Assembly (NCBI GenBank): GCA_900769965.1
Contig: CAAGIQ010000054.1
Span: 1 to 6,954, forward strand
From: Bacilli bacterium
Lineage (GTDB): Bacteria > Bacillota_I > Bacilli_A > RFN20 > CAG-288
Direction of reading: 5' to 3'
DNA length: 6,954 nt
Shown here piece by piece: positions 1-6,954 of this stretch. Within the stretch, counting starts at the first letter, position 1, and every line of letters begins with the position of its first letter. Position numbers and translations under genes: made by a program. Under the pieces are notes generated by a model that worked only from the letters and a program-made list of their open reading frames with translations, did not search any database and was not told the DNA's origin.

Positions 1-2142
1 ACTTTATATTACATATATTCAAAATATAATCTAAGCTTTGACTTTGCTAAGAAAAAACTTGATTCGTTAGTAGCTTTAAAGCATTCGAAAGCTTTCCTAG
101 ATGTTAAGAATAAGAAGATAAGAGAACTATGCGAAATCAAATCGGATTTGAAGTCTAAAGGTTATCTTTATCGCGATGAATTAACATATAGGTTATTAAA
201 GAATTCTGATGAAGTCATCTTAGCTTTAAAAGATTATTCGAAAGGTTTGATGTCATATCTTGATGAAAATGACATCAAGTATAGTCTTTTCGACTATAAA
301 AAGGTTGTTAAAAAGCTTAAAGTTGATATCTATGAAGACAGTATAGAAGAACTAGGTGAAGTCTTAAACGAAGTAGCTTACTTATTAAGTAAGGGAGTTA
401 ACGCTTCTAAAATTGCAATAGTTAGTTCAGAAGATAAGTTCCAAGAGATATATCTAGTAGCGAAAATGTTTAAATTTTCCTGTAAATACTTCAATATCAA
501 AGCGTCAGAACTTCCGTATGTTAACACTTTTTTAGAAGAGTCCAAGAAAGCGGGGGAATTTTTAACTGAATATCTTCTTTTTAATAACGAAGCGCAGAAT
601 ATCATATCTTCTTCTATAAAAGAGGTGTTAAAAGAATTAGAAGATAAAGACTACGTCTTCGACTTCAAGTTCAATTATCTCCTTTCTAAGATTAATAATA
701 TCAAGACTTCTACTTTAAACGGGGTTCATCTATTATCATCGATTAAAGATGCTTATAGTTATGACCATGTTTTCATCTTAGATTTTTCATCTAATTCAGT
801 TCATAAATTTAAAGAAAACGACTATTTATCGGATGAAGAAAAAGAGAAATATACCTATTTAGAAACTACATCGAATAAGAATAACAACGCGAAAATCGAA
901 ATGCTTGCTTATTTAAGTCTTTTAAAGGATGTTCACATTTCTCGAGCGTTGATAGATTTTGAAAAAGGGGAGGAGATTTTCCCATCTTCGATTACTAAAA
1001 CTGACATAGTTAAAGATGATCTCTATCTTGAAGAAGTTAAGCATGTTAAGAGTAAGATTAGATACTCTAAGTCATTTGACGAACTCATATATAACGTTTT
1101 AGTAGATCGTAATAACACCTATGGATATAGTTCTAAGTATTTCACCTATCTTAAAAAGATCATGAACTTAGATAAATATAAGATTGTTAATAAAGGACTT
1201 AATTATGAAGTTGCTCCCTTTTCTTCCTATTCAACTTCAGCTTTGCAGAGCTACGCCACATGTCCATTCGCTTTCTTCTTAAGTTACATAGTTAAAATAT
1301 CTGATTTTACTAAAAATCTTAACGCCATTAGAGGTAACATTCTTCATAAGTTAATCGAAAATTACAATAACGGAGAAGATTATTCTTTTGAAACTTTGAT
1401 TAAGGAATATGAAGGAGAAGACTTAAACAATTTAGATTACTACTTCTTAAAACGAGCATATGATTCTAAAGATGAGCTTCTTAATTTCATCGAAAGTTTT
1501 AAAAAGATTGCTTCTATTGATAGAGTAGTAAGCGAGAAGAAGTTCTATTTTACTTTAGAAAGTGGAAATGTCATAAATGGCAAGATCGACGCTATATACT
1601 ACTCAGGATCAAACTTTTATATTTTAGACTATAAAACATCCGCTAAAAATATCGATTTAGATAAGGTTTTTTATGGGATGGATATGCAGCTAGTGTTCTA
1701 TTCCATCGTTCAAACTTCTTTGGAAAAGAACCACAATCTATTAGGTTTACTTTACTTAGGCTTACTAAATAATACCTACTATAAAAATAAGAAAGATGGT
1801 TATGTACTAAAAGGCTTACTCACTAGAGATGTTAACTATTTAAAAACTGCGACATTAAACTACGAGGAGTTTATAAAAAAATATGCCAAGGAAGAGAGCA
1901 GAAATAAAGATTTTTCTTTTGATGAAATCTTTTCTAATACCACTAAAAAGATCGATGAACTTATAGATTCTATTAAAAAAGGTGTTTTTGACGTCACAAG
2001 AAAGAGAAGTAGTTCCGCTTCTTCTCTTAGTTATGATTCGTTATATTCCTGTAAGTATTGCTCTTATAAGGACCTTTGTTATTGCTCAAAAGAAGATGAA
2101 GTTCTTCTCGAGTCTTTCTATAAAAAAGAGGAGGAAGAATAA
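1..2142 (+). CDS. addB: AddB, ATP-dependent helicase/nuclease subunit B (5'-partial)
   Basis: This is the C-terminal 713 residues of AddB, partner of AddA in the cytoplasmic complex that unwinds and resects double-strand breaks for RecA loading. The frame is open from base 1 with no stop, so the TTG at 148 is not the start; the gene begins upstream (Bacillus subtilis AddB is about 1,166 residues). Numbering within the fragment, residues about 255-331 resemble the degenerate second helicase domain of AddB. The RecB-type PD-(D/E)XK nuclease follows: G445/H449, D530, D543-Y-K545 and Q563 with Y567. Four cysteines match the AddB iron-sulfur arrangement: C421, then C684-X2-C687-X5-C693. The protein ends in an acidic tail. 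The stop overlaps the addA start by one base, as expected for a co-translated complex. The Walker A region, if present, is outside the window. Assignment to AddB rather than another PD-(D/E)XK protein rests on the cysteine pattern and the adjacent addA. Confidence 0.93.
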   Translation, partial: TLYYIYSKYNLSFDFAKKKLDSLVALKHSKAFLDVKNKKIRELCEIKSDLKSKGYLYRDELTYRLLKNSDEVILALKDYSKGLMSYLDENDIKYSLFDYKKVVKKLKVDIYEDSIEELGEVLNEVAYLLSKGVNASKIAIVSSEDKFQEIYLVAKMFKFSCKYFNIKASELPYVNTFLEESKKAGEFLTEYLLFNNEAQNIISSSIKEVLKELEDKDYVFDFKFNYLLSKINNIKTSTLNGVHLLSSIKDAYSYDHVFILDFSSNSVHKFKENDYLSDEEKEKYTYLETTSNKNNNAKIEMLAYLSLLKDVHISRALIDFEKGEEIFPSSITKTDIVKDDLYLEEVKHVKSKIRYSKSFDELIYNVLVDRNNTYGYSSKYFTYLKKIMNLDKYKIVNKGLNYEVAPFSSYSTSALQSYATCPFAFFLSYIVKISDFTKNLNAIRGNILHKLIENYNNGEDYSFETLIKEYEGEDLNNLDYYFLKRAYDSKDELLNFIESFKKIASIDRVVSEKKFYFTLESGNVINGKIDAIYYSGSNFYILDYKTSAKNIDLDKVFYGMDMQLVFYSIVQTSLEKNHNLLGLLYLGLLNNTYYKNKKDGYVLKGLLTRDVNYLKTATLNYEEFIKKYAKEESRNKDFSFDEIFSNTTKKIDELIDSIKKGVFDVTRKRSSSASSLSYDSLYSCKYCSYKDLCYCSKEDEVLLESFYKKEEEE
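2127..2134 (+). promoter_or_regulatory. Shine-Dalgarno site of addA
   Basis: AGAGGAGG, with the AGGAGG core at 2129-2134, lies 7 bases before the ATG at 2142, inside the last codons of addB. The near-perfect match and spacing fix the addA start. The TAATG junction favours coupled translation of the two subunits. Confidence 0.85.
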
Positions 2143-5100
2143 TGGCTACTAAATATACTGAAGATCAACTTCTAGCTATAGAAACTAGAAATCGTAACAT
2201 CTTGGTGTCAGCTGGGGCGGGGAGTGGAAAAACCGCTGTTATTTCAGCCCGTGTTTTAGCCTTGCTTAACGAAGGAGTAAGTATAAAAAATCTTCTTATT
2301 CTAACCTTTACTAATGCCGCAAGTCATTCGATGAAAGAGAAGATCAAGGAGACGATGCTTAAAAACTCTAACGAAAGAGTATTAAAGGAATACGAGTTAG
2401 TCGATTCTGCTGATATTACTACTTTCGACTCGTTCTATCAGAAGATAGTTACTAAATATTTTTACAAATTAGGTATCAAGTCCTCTTTCTCAATAATCGA
2501 TGATTCGCTTTTAAAATATGAAACAGATCTACGATTAGAAAAGATCATTCTTAACCATGTCGATAACTCTAGATTAGTATTTCCTTTTTTAGATAGATAT
2601 TGCTTAAAAGACGATAGTTTATTAGTCGATGCGGTATTAACTACTTATAAAAAATCACTTACTAAGGTATCACCTATTGACTATCTAGATTCTTTGATAA
2701 AGAAGAGAACTACTTATGATGATATCTTAGTTCAATTAGTTCCTTTAAAAGAGAAGTTGAAGTCTTATATTGATTCTATTGAGTCATTTATTTCAAAAAT
2801 CGATGATGATCAAGTGAATTATATAAGCATCAGAGATAAGTATAACGAATTACGAAACATCTATACTATCGAAGATAATTACGATTCCTATTACGATTTT
2901 TCATCTAAGTTTTTTGCAACTAGTTTTGCTAAGGGAAGAAAGAAGCTAGTTTCTGTTTTAGATGAAATCTACGAAGAGGAGTTTTCCGAAGTTAAAAAGC
3001 AGTTTAAAGCGTTCTTTAATACCTTAATTCCATCAAAAGATTATCTAAAGATTGAACCTAAGTTAGATGAATATCGCCAAATAGTCTTTATCTTAGCTAA
3101 AGAACTTTACCTAGATATCATGGATTACAAGAATGAAAAAAGCATGTACACCTTTAACGACATCGCTTCTTTTGCGGTGAAACTTGTTCAAGATGAAGAA
3201 GTAAAAAAGGATTTGAAAGAAACCTATTACGAGATCATGGTCGACGAGTATCAGGATAACAACGATATTCAGGAAATGTTCTTAAACGCTTTTGCTAAGG
3301 ATAACCTATTTTTAGTCGGTGATGTCAAGCAGTCTATTTATAATTTTAGAAACTCCAATCCATCAAACTTCTTAAATAGGTTTAACTCCTATTCGAAAGA
3401 TAAGAATTCGAAAGATTTCCTTATATCCTTAGATAAGAACTTCCGTTCGCATACAAATGTCATCGATGATATCAACATGATTTTCGATGATTTAATCAAT
3501 CTCGATTTCGGTGGAATCGACTACAAAAAAGATCATCATTTAGAAGCGAAAAACCCTTCTATTATAAACTTAGAAGAAAAGCCGACTTCCTATTACCTTT
3601 ACGAAAAAGATAAAAATGTTAACTCTATAGAGTTTGAGGCACGGATCATCTGTGAAGATATCATTAAAAGAATCAATTCAAAAGAGAAGATTGGCCCTTC
3701 TTGTAAAGAAATAGCTTTTGATGATTTTGCGCTTCTTTGCGATAGAGGAACAAGATTTGATATCGTAGCTAAAGTTTTTGAAGAGTATCATATACCTATT
3801 AAGATCGAAACTGACGCCAATAATAAATTCGATGAAATATCCTCTTTAATTAGATCTTTATTCGGACTTTTCTACTGTCTGAAAGATACTTCAAGTAACA
3901 TCTCAGAGTTAAAGTATTCGCTTATTTCTTTGATGCGTTCACCTCTAGTTAGAGCAGATTTCAAAACGATTGGTGATGCGTTTTTAAAAGGCGATTATAA
4001 AGATATAAGTCTTATTAAAGATATGAAAGAAGTTATAAAAGAAACGGAATTTTTATCTCTATTTGAAACTTATAAGAAGATAAAAGAGAAGTTTAATATC
4101 TATTCGAATATCAAATATTTCTCTAAATCAAATGAGACTTTGTTCCTTTTAGCTAAATACGATTCGATAATTAAGAATCTCAGCGATTTAAATTACGATT
4201 ATAAAGATGCTTATTTCTATTTGAAAGATATTAGGGATGTTCAAGATTACGATTTTAAGATTAAGAGATCTAAAGTAAGTAGCAACGCGGTTATCTTAAC
4301 TAACATGCATAAATCTAAAGGTCTTGAATATCCTATCTGTTACTTCATAGGACTAGATACTAAGTACAAAGAAGATGAATATAAAGCTAACAGTTTAATG
4401 CTAGATGATTTAGCTTCTTTGTCTTTAGAATACGTGCTCGATGACTTTGAAGATGATAGATTAGTTGCTCCGCCTTCTTTAGCAAGCCTATATTCTAGAG
4501 AAATAGGTTTAAAAAAATCACGCGAAGAGAAGATAAGACTTTTCTACGTCGGGCTTACTAGAGCAAAATATCAGATGATATTCCTCTTAGATAAAGAGAA
4601 GTTTACTTCCTCAGAATCACTAACTCTTCCTTCGTGTAAAAGCTTTTTAAATCTATTAAAAACCACCTCCTTTATCGGTCAAATCAGCGAATTTAATAGC
4701 TCTAGTATTAAAAAGCTAACTTTAAATTCCTATTTAAAAGAAGAGGAAGAAGATTACTCTTTCGAGTATAAAGAAATACCTTCCTATCTAGATAAGGAAG
4801 AAGAGACTAGATTAGCTTCTTCATCTAACGTCCATGTCGAAGATAGTTCGATTCTCGATTTTGGTACTAAACTCCACTTGGCTTTAGAAACCTTAGACCT
4901 CTCTAAAGAGGAAGTTGATATATCCTACATTAAAGACACGACTATAAAGAAGTTTGTAAGTAGATTCTTAGATTCAGACTTACGTAAGAAATACATAGGA
5001 TATAACGATTATCACGAATATGAATATTACGATGATGTTCTTAATTCGTTCGGTTCGATAGACTTGTTGCTAGTTAGCGAAAAAGATGCAGTAATAATCG

Positions 5101-5243
5101 ATTACAAGACTAAGAATATCAGCGATGAGAAGTATATAGATCAACTTCACACCTATCAAAGAAACGTTAAAAGGATATTTAATTTAGATGCTAAAGCCTA
5201 TCTTTACTCGATAGTGGATGGCGTTTATAAGGAGGTTATTTAA
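2142..5243 (+). CDS. addA: AddA, ATP-dependent helicase/nuclease subunit A
   Basis: This is the complete 1,033-residue motor and nuclease subunit of AddAB, a UvrD/Rep-type superfamily 1A 3'-5' helicase that drives end resection. Visible motifs in order are: Q motif (Q9), Walker A AGAGSGKT (24-31, K30), motif Ia TFTNAA (55-60), TTFDSF (93-98), motif II DEYQD (368-372), motif III GDVKQSIYNFR (393-403), motif IV NFRS (433-436), motif V NMHKSKGLE (721-729) and motif VI YVGLTRA (802-808). An acidic linker near residues 866-903 leads to a RecB-type nuclease: G908/H912, D974, D987-Y-K989 and Q1001 with Y1005. Every catalytic residue expected for an active helicase and nuclease is present. It is about 200 residues shorter than B. 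subtilis AddA (1,232), so it is a compact version, with no sign of frameshift. It contains no tryptophan. Pairing with a nuclease-bearing, four-cysteine AddB supports AddAB rather than RecBCD. Confidence 0.96.
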   Translation: MATKYTEDQLLAIETRNRNILVSAGAGSGKTAVISARVLALLNEGVSIKNLLILTFTNAASHSMKEKIKETMLKNSNERVLKEYELVDSADITTFDSFYQKIVTKYFYKLGIKSSFSIIDDSLLKYETDLRLEKIILNHVDNSRLVFPFLDRYCLKDDSLLVDAVLTTYKKSLTKVSPIDYLDSLIKKRTTYDDILVQLVPLKEKLKSYIDSIESFISKIDDDQVNYISIRDKYNELRNIYTIEDNYDSYYDFSSKFFATSFAKGRKKLVSVLDEIYEEEFSEVKKQFKAFFNTLIPSKDYLKIEPKLDEYRQIVFILAKELYLDIMDYKNEKSMYTFNDIASFAVKLVQDEEVKKDLKETYYEIMVDEYQDNNDIQEMFLNAFAKDNLFLVGDVKQSIYNFRNSNPSNFLNRFNSYSKDKNSKDFLISLDKNFRSHTNVIDDINMIFDDLINLDFGGIDYKKDHHLEAKNPSIINLEEKPTSYYLYEKDKNVNSIEFEARIICEDIIKRINSKEKIGPSCKEIAFDDFALLCDRGTRFDIVAKVFEEYHIPIKIETDANNKFDEISSLIRSLFGLFYCLKDTSSNISELKYSLISLMRSPLVRADFKTIGDAFLKGDYKDISLIKDMKEVIKETEFLSLFETYKKIKEKFNIYSNIKYFSKSNETLFLLAKYDSIIKNLSDLNYDYKDAYFYLKDIRDVQDYDFKIKRSKVSSNAVILTNMHKSKGLEYPICYFIGLDTKYKEDEYKANSLMLDDLASLSLEYVLDDFEDDRLVAPPSLASLYSREIGLKKSREEKIRLFYVGLTRAKYQMIFLLDKEKFTSSESLTLPSCKSFLNLLKTTSFIGQISEFNSSSIKKLTLNSYLKEEEEDYSFEYKEIPSYLDKEEETRLASSSNVHVEDSSILDFGTKLHLALETLDLSKEEVDISYIKDTTIKKFVSRFLDSDLRKKYIGYNDYHEYEYYDDVLNSFGSIDLLLVSEKDAVIIDYKTKNISDEKYIDQLHTYQRNVKRIFNLDAKAYLYSIVDGVYKEVI
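5229..5235 (+). promoter_or_regulatory. Shine-Dalgarno site of the 89-residue gene
   Basis: AAGGAGG lies 10 bases before the ATG at 5246 and overlaps the last codons of addA. Such a strong match right before a short reading frame is good evidence that the frame is translated. Confidence 0.8.
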
Positions 5244-5245
5244 AA

Positions 5246-5515
5246 ATGGATGAATTAGTAGATTTCGATATTAAAGTCGGTCTAAAATACCTTCTAGATG
5301 GTTATGTTATTAAGTCAGTTAACTCTTCTAAAGTCATTTATTTTGTTATAAAAGAAGATAAAGTAATTTCCTTTAATGACGGATATAAGGCTAAGATATC
5401 TCAAGAAGATTTTATAGAGTTATATCGCTATTCTTCTTTTAACTTAGTGGAAGAAGAGTATGAAACCATAGACGTAAAAAGAGATGAGGAATATTATAGA
5501 TGGCGTTCGAAATAG
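5246..5515 (+). CDS. Small hypothetical protein (89 aa), function unknown
   Basis: I do not recognise a family with confidence. The frame is very likely a real gene: it has a strong AAGGAGG ribosome site, starts 2 bases after the addA stop, and overlaps the next gene by 16 bases in a different frame. The protein is mildly acidic (about 19 Asp/Glu against 14 Lys/Arg) and rich in aromatics (9 Tyr, 5 Phe, 1 Trp). It has no signal peptide, membrane segment or cysteine. Residues about 10-50 alternate hydrophobic and polar positions with turns at DG, NSS, KED and NDG, suggesting a small beta-sheet unit. Residues about 53-62 (EDFIELYRY) look helical. The tail is charged and aromatic (DEEYYRWRS, 80-88). 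It is presumably a soluble cytoplasmic protein. Its place between addA and a coaX-like gene hints at an accessory role for either, but nothing in the sequence decides this. Confidence 0.78.
   Translation: MDELVDFDIKVGLKYLLDGYVIKSVNSSKVIYFVIKEDKVISFNDGYKAKISQEDFIELYRYSSFNLVEEEYETIDVKRDEEYYRWRSK
5486..5489 (+). promoter_or_regulatory. Probable Shine-Dalgarno site of the coaX-like gene
   Basis: GAGG, within TGAGGA, lies 10 bases before the ATG at 5500 and inside the coding sequence of the 89-residue gene. It is weaker than the sites of addA and of the 89-residue gene. With the 16-base overlap, initiation may depend partly on ribosomes terminating at 5513-5515. Confidence 0.55.
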
Positions 5516-6210
5516 ATTATATTCTTTTAGATATCGGTAATAGCTCTTTTGATGTTCTTTATAAAGACAAGACGTATAAGTTTGATAAAATAGAAGAAAT
5601 AAGAATGTTTTTAGCTAGTATAGATTTTAAAAGAAGTTATGTTTCTTCGGTTAACTCTAGATTTTTTGAAGGAATTAATGATCTATTAAAAGAAATCATC
5701 GATCTAGATTCCATAGATAAAAAGATAAGAGTCGAAGAGCTAGGTTATAAGATTCCTAACTTACCTCTATTAGCTTCAGATCTTCTTTTCGATATATTAG
5801 GATCAGAAAAAGATACTTTGTTAGTCGATTACGGTACGGCTTCAAAGTTCTTGTTAATCGATTCTAATCTCGAATACAAAGGTGGAATAATAGGTCCTGG
5901 ACTTAAGATGATGAACGCTTCTTTAGCGGGAACTGATCTATTAGACAATTACGAGATTGAAGTACCTAAAAACTTGATAAATCAAGATACAAAGAACGCT
6001 ATTAACGCTTCTTCGACATATTTAGAAGCTTTCAAAATAATTTCTTTATTTAGCTATTTAAAAAAGGACTATCCTTCTTTAAAGCTAATAATAACAGGCG
6101 GAGACGCTAAAACTATAAGCGAAGTTTTTACTAAAATAGGTTATAATAATTACCGTGTTGTAGAAAATGTTGTTTTCAAAGGTATGAAAAAATATTTTTT
6201 ACTAGATTAG
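5500..6210 (+). CDS. coaX: Type III pantothenate kinase-like protein (CoaX family), divergent
   Basis: Family members phosphorylate pantothenate with ATP, the first step of coenzyme A synthesis, in the cytoplasm as dimers of the ASKHA (actin/Hsp70/sugar kinase) fold. Family signatures seen in the 236 residues are: the first phosphate loop DIGNS (11-15), YVSSVN (47-52), D110-Y-G-T-A (110-114), GGIIGPG (128-134) and ITGGDA (198-203). The start is supported because the DIGN motif falls at residue 11, as usual. Three places depart from the family pattern as I know it. The pantothenate-binding GADR motif reads ASDL (92-95), keeping the likely catalytic D94 but losing Arg. GTATT reads GTASK (112-116). 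The usual T..AMQSG stretch reads T164..AINASS, losing its Gly. Length is slightly below the usual 250-260 residues. The fold assignment is firm, but pantothenate kinase activity is less certain because of these substitutions. Confidence 0.8.
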   Translation: MAFEIDYILLDIGNSSFDVLYKDKTYKFDKIEEIRMFLASIDFKRSYVSSVNSRFFEGINDLLKEIIDLDSIDKKIRVEELGYKIPNLPLLASDLLFDILGSEKDTLLVDYGTASKFLLIDSNLEYKGGIIGPGLKMMNASLAGTDLLDNYEIEVPKNLINQDTKNAINASSTYLEAFKIISLFSYLKKDYPSLKLIITGGDAKTISEVFTKIGYNNYRVVENVVFKGMKKYFLLD

Positions 6211-6217
6211 GGGAAAG
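6209..6217 (+). promoter_or_regulatory. Probable Shine-Dalgarno site of the pepV-like gene
   Basis: AGGGGAAAG begins in the coaX stop codon and ends 2 bases before the ATG at 6220; the GGGG core is 6 bases upstream of the start. It is a moderate purine-rich match that fits this ATG. Confidence 0.6.
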
Positions 6218-6219
6218 AT

Positions 6220-6954
6220 ATGGAAACTACATTAGGTATCATTTCGAAAAAGTATTATGAGGAAGCTTTAGATAAGCTTATATCCTTTTTAAAGATTAAC
6301 AGCATCTATGATGAGAAAACTATTAGTGAAGATGCTCCTTTTGGTAAAGGCGTTAAAGAAGCGTTAGATTACATCGCTTCCTTAGCTTTAGAAAACGGCT
6401 TTAACGTCGATTATTGCGATCATTACTGTACTGAAATAAGCTATGGCGAAGGAAAGCTATTAGATATCTACGCCCACGCTGACGTCGTTCCAGTTTCTGC
6501 TGACTGGGTTCATTCTCCTTTTGAGCCAGTTATTGAAAACGGCAAGTTATACGCAAGAGGAAGTTCAGATGATAAAGGACCAGCTATCGCCGCTTTCTAC
6601 GCCTTGAAGATGTTAAAAGACCTCGATTTGATCAAAGGTTACAAAGTAAGACTTGTAATAGGTGGAAATGAAGAAAGAGGCAGTGCCTGTTTAGAGCATT
6701 ACTTCCATGCTTTACATAAAGAATATCCTTCTTACGGCTTTACTCCAGATGGAGATTTCCCACTTATTTATGGAGAAAAGGGCATTTTCACTTATATCGC
6801 TAAATACGATATCGGGGATAGATCAATTCCAAACTTCGAATTCGGAGAAGCGACAAACATTGTCTTAGCGGATGCATCTATTAGCTTAGATGATAAAGAT
6901 TTATTAGATTTTGTTAATAGATATCAAGCGGAACATAAGGAAGTTAAGTTAACT
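6220..6954 (+). CDS. pepV: PepV-like M20 family dipeptidase (3'-partial)
   Basis: The frame runs from ATG 6220 to the window edge without a stop: 245 residues, about half of a PepV/Sapep protein (about 470). These are cytoplasmic, two-zinc (or Mn) metallopeptidases that cleave dipeptides released during peptide use. The metal-centre signatures are in place: H86-A-D88-VVP, then RGSSDDKGP (113-121) with D118 as the expected bridging ligand, then NEERGS (150-155) with E151 as the likely general base and E152 as a ligand. TPD (175-177) supplies D177, followed by the family's GEKG (185-188). The FEPVIENGKLYARG stretch (101-114) is typical of PepV rather than of ArgE or DapE. The lid domain begins near residue 190, and the last ligand His is beyond the edge. 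The gene follows coaX by 9 bases with no terminator between. Substrate range cannot be told from the sequence. Confidence 0.9.
   Translation, partial: METTLGIISKKYYEEALDKLISFLKINSIYDEKTISEDAPFGKGVKEALDYIASLALENGFNVDYCDHYCTEISYGEGKLLDIYAHADVVPVSADWVHSPFEPVIENGKLYARGSSDDKGPAIAAFYALKMLKDLDLIKGYKVRLVIGGNEERGSACLEHYFHALHKEYPSYGFTPDGDFPLIYGEKGIFTYIAKYDIGDRSIPNFEFGEATNIVLADASISLDDKDLLDFVNRYQAEHKEVKLT

Noticed and set aside
378..605. 75-codon minus-strand reading frame inside addB
   Set aside because: It is antisense to a well-supported nuclease gene, and its translation resembles no family I know. It is best explained as a shadow frame.
966..976. Strong Shine-Dalgarno-like AGGGGAGGAGA inside addB
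   Set aside because: No usual start codon lies 5-12 bases downstream in any frame. It encodes Lys-Gly-Glu-Glu within a continuous AddB domain.
3391..3417. Two close copies of TTCGAAAGAT, with more TTCGAAAG elsewhere (for example near 86 and 238)
   Set aside because: They fall on Ser-Lys codon pairs (tcg aaa) in coding sequence, so codon preference explains them; there is no array or regular spacing.
4663..4673. CCACCTCCTTT in addA: on the + strand it mimics the 16S anti-Shine-Dalgarno tail, and on the minus strand it reads as a perfect AAAGGAGGTGG ribosome site
   Set aside because: No ATG, GTG or TTG follows at suitable spacing on the minus strand, and the bases encode ordinary Lys-Thr-Thr-Ser-Phe codons. 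It is probably chance.
5924..6931. Three AGCGG pentamers (the B. subtilis Chi sequence) near 5924, 6867 and 6927, with three CCGCT near 1639, 2015 and 2231
   Set aside because: Three per strand in about 7 kb is too few to show enrichment, and the Chi sequence of this organism is unknown.
1..6954. Possible defence system, mobile element, CRISPR array, riboswitch or RNA gene
   Set aside because: Coding sequence fills all but 11 bases, and the helicase-nuclease pair is the housekeeping AddAB, with its standard cysteine and nuclease motifs, rather than a defence nuclease.

Overview
This 6,954-base window comes from an AT-rich, low-GC bacterium of the Firmicutes/Mollicutes side of the tree. Genes are tightly packed on one strand with strong Gram-positive-type Shine-Dalgarno sequences. 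Proteins are rich in Lys, Asp, Tyr and Ser, and the recombination helicase-nuclease is of the AddAB type. TGG is read as Trp, no gene contains an in-frame TGA, and the four visible stops are TAA, TAA, TAG and TAG. Nothing therefore requires the Mycoplasma code, but nothing excludes it either. My best guess is an uncultured or host-associated Bacilli/Mollicutes-related lineage; this is inference, as no rRNA or marker phylogeny is possible here.

Layout, all on the + strand: (1) bases 1-2142, the C-terminal 713 codons of AddB, whose 5' end lies outside the window; (2) 2142-5243, complete AddA, overlapping addB by one base (TAATG); (3) 5246-5515, an unrecognised 89-residue protein; (4) 5500-6210, a divergent type III pantothenate kinase-like protein (CoaX family), overlapping the preceding gene by 16 bases; (5) 6220-6954, the N-terminal 245 residues of a PepV-like M20 dipeptidase running off the right edge. 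The only non-coding bases are 2 (5244-5245) and 9 (6211-6219). There is no room for an internal promoter or terminator, so the five genes are probably one transcription unit whose promoter and terminator lie outside the window.

AddA and AddB should form the heterodimeric helicase-dual nuclease that processes double-strand DNA ends for RecA-dependent repair. All helicase motifs in AddA, both nuclease active sites and the AddB iron-sulfur cysteines are visible. CoaX would start coenzyme A synthesis from pantothenate, and PepV would split dipeptides in the cytoplasm. The downstream genes have no obvious functional link to DNA repair and look like housekeeping genes sharing a transcript.

I found no mobile element, CRISPR array, RNA gene or defence system. 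The points most worth a second look are the unassigned 89-residue protein, the degenerate substrate-binding motifs of the CoaX-like protein, and the near absence of tryptophan (two residues in about 2,316).
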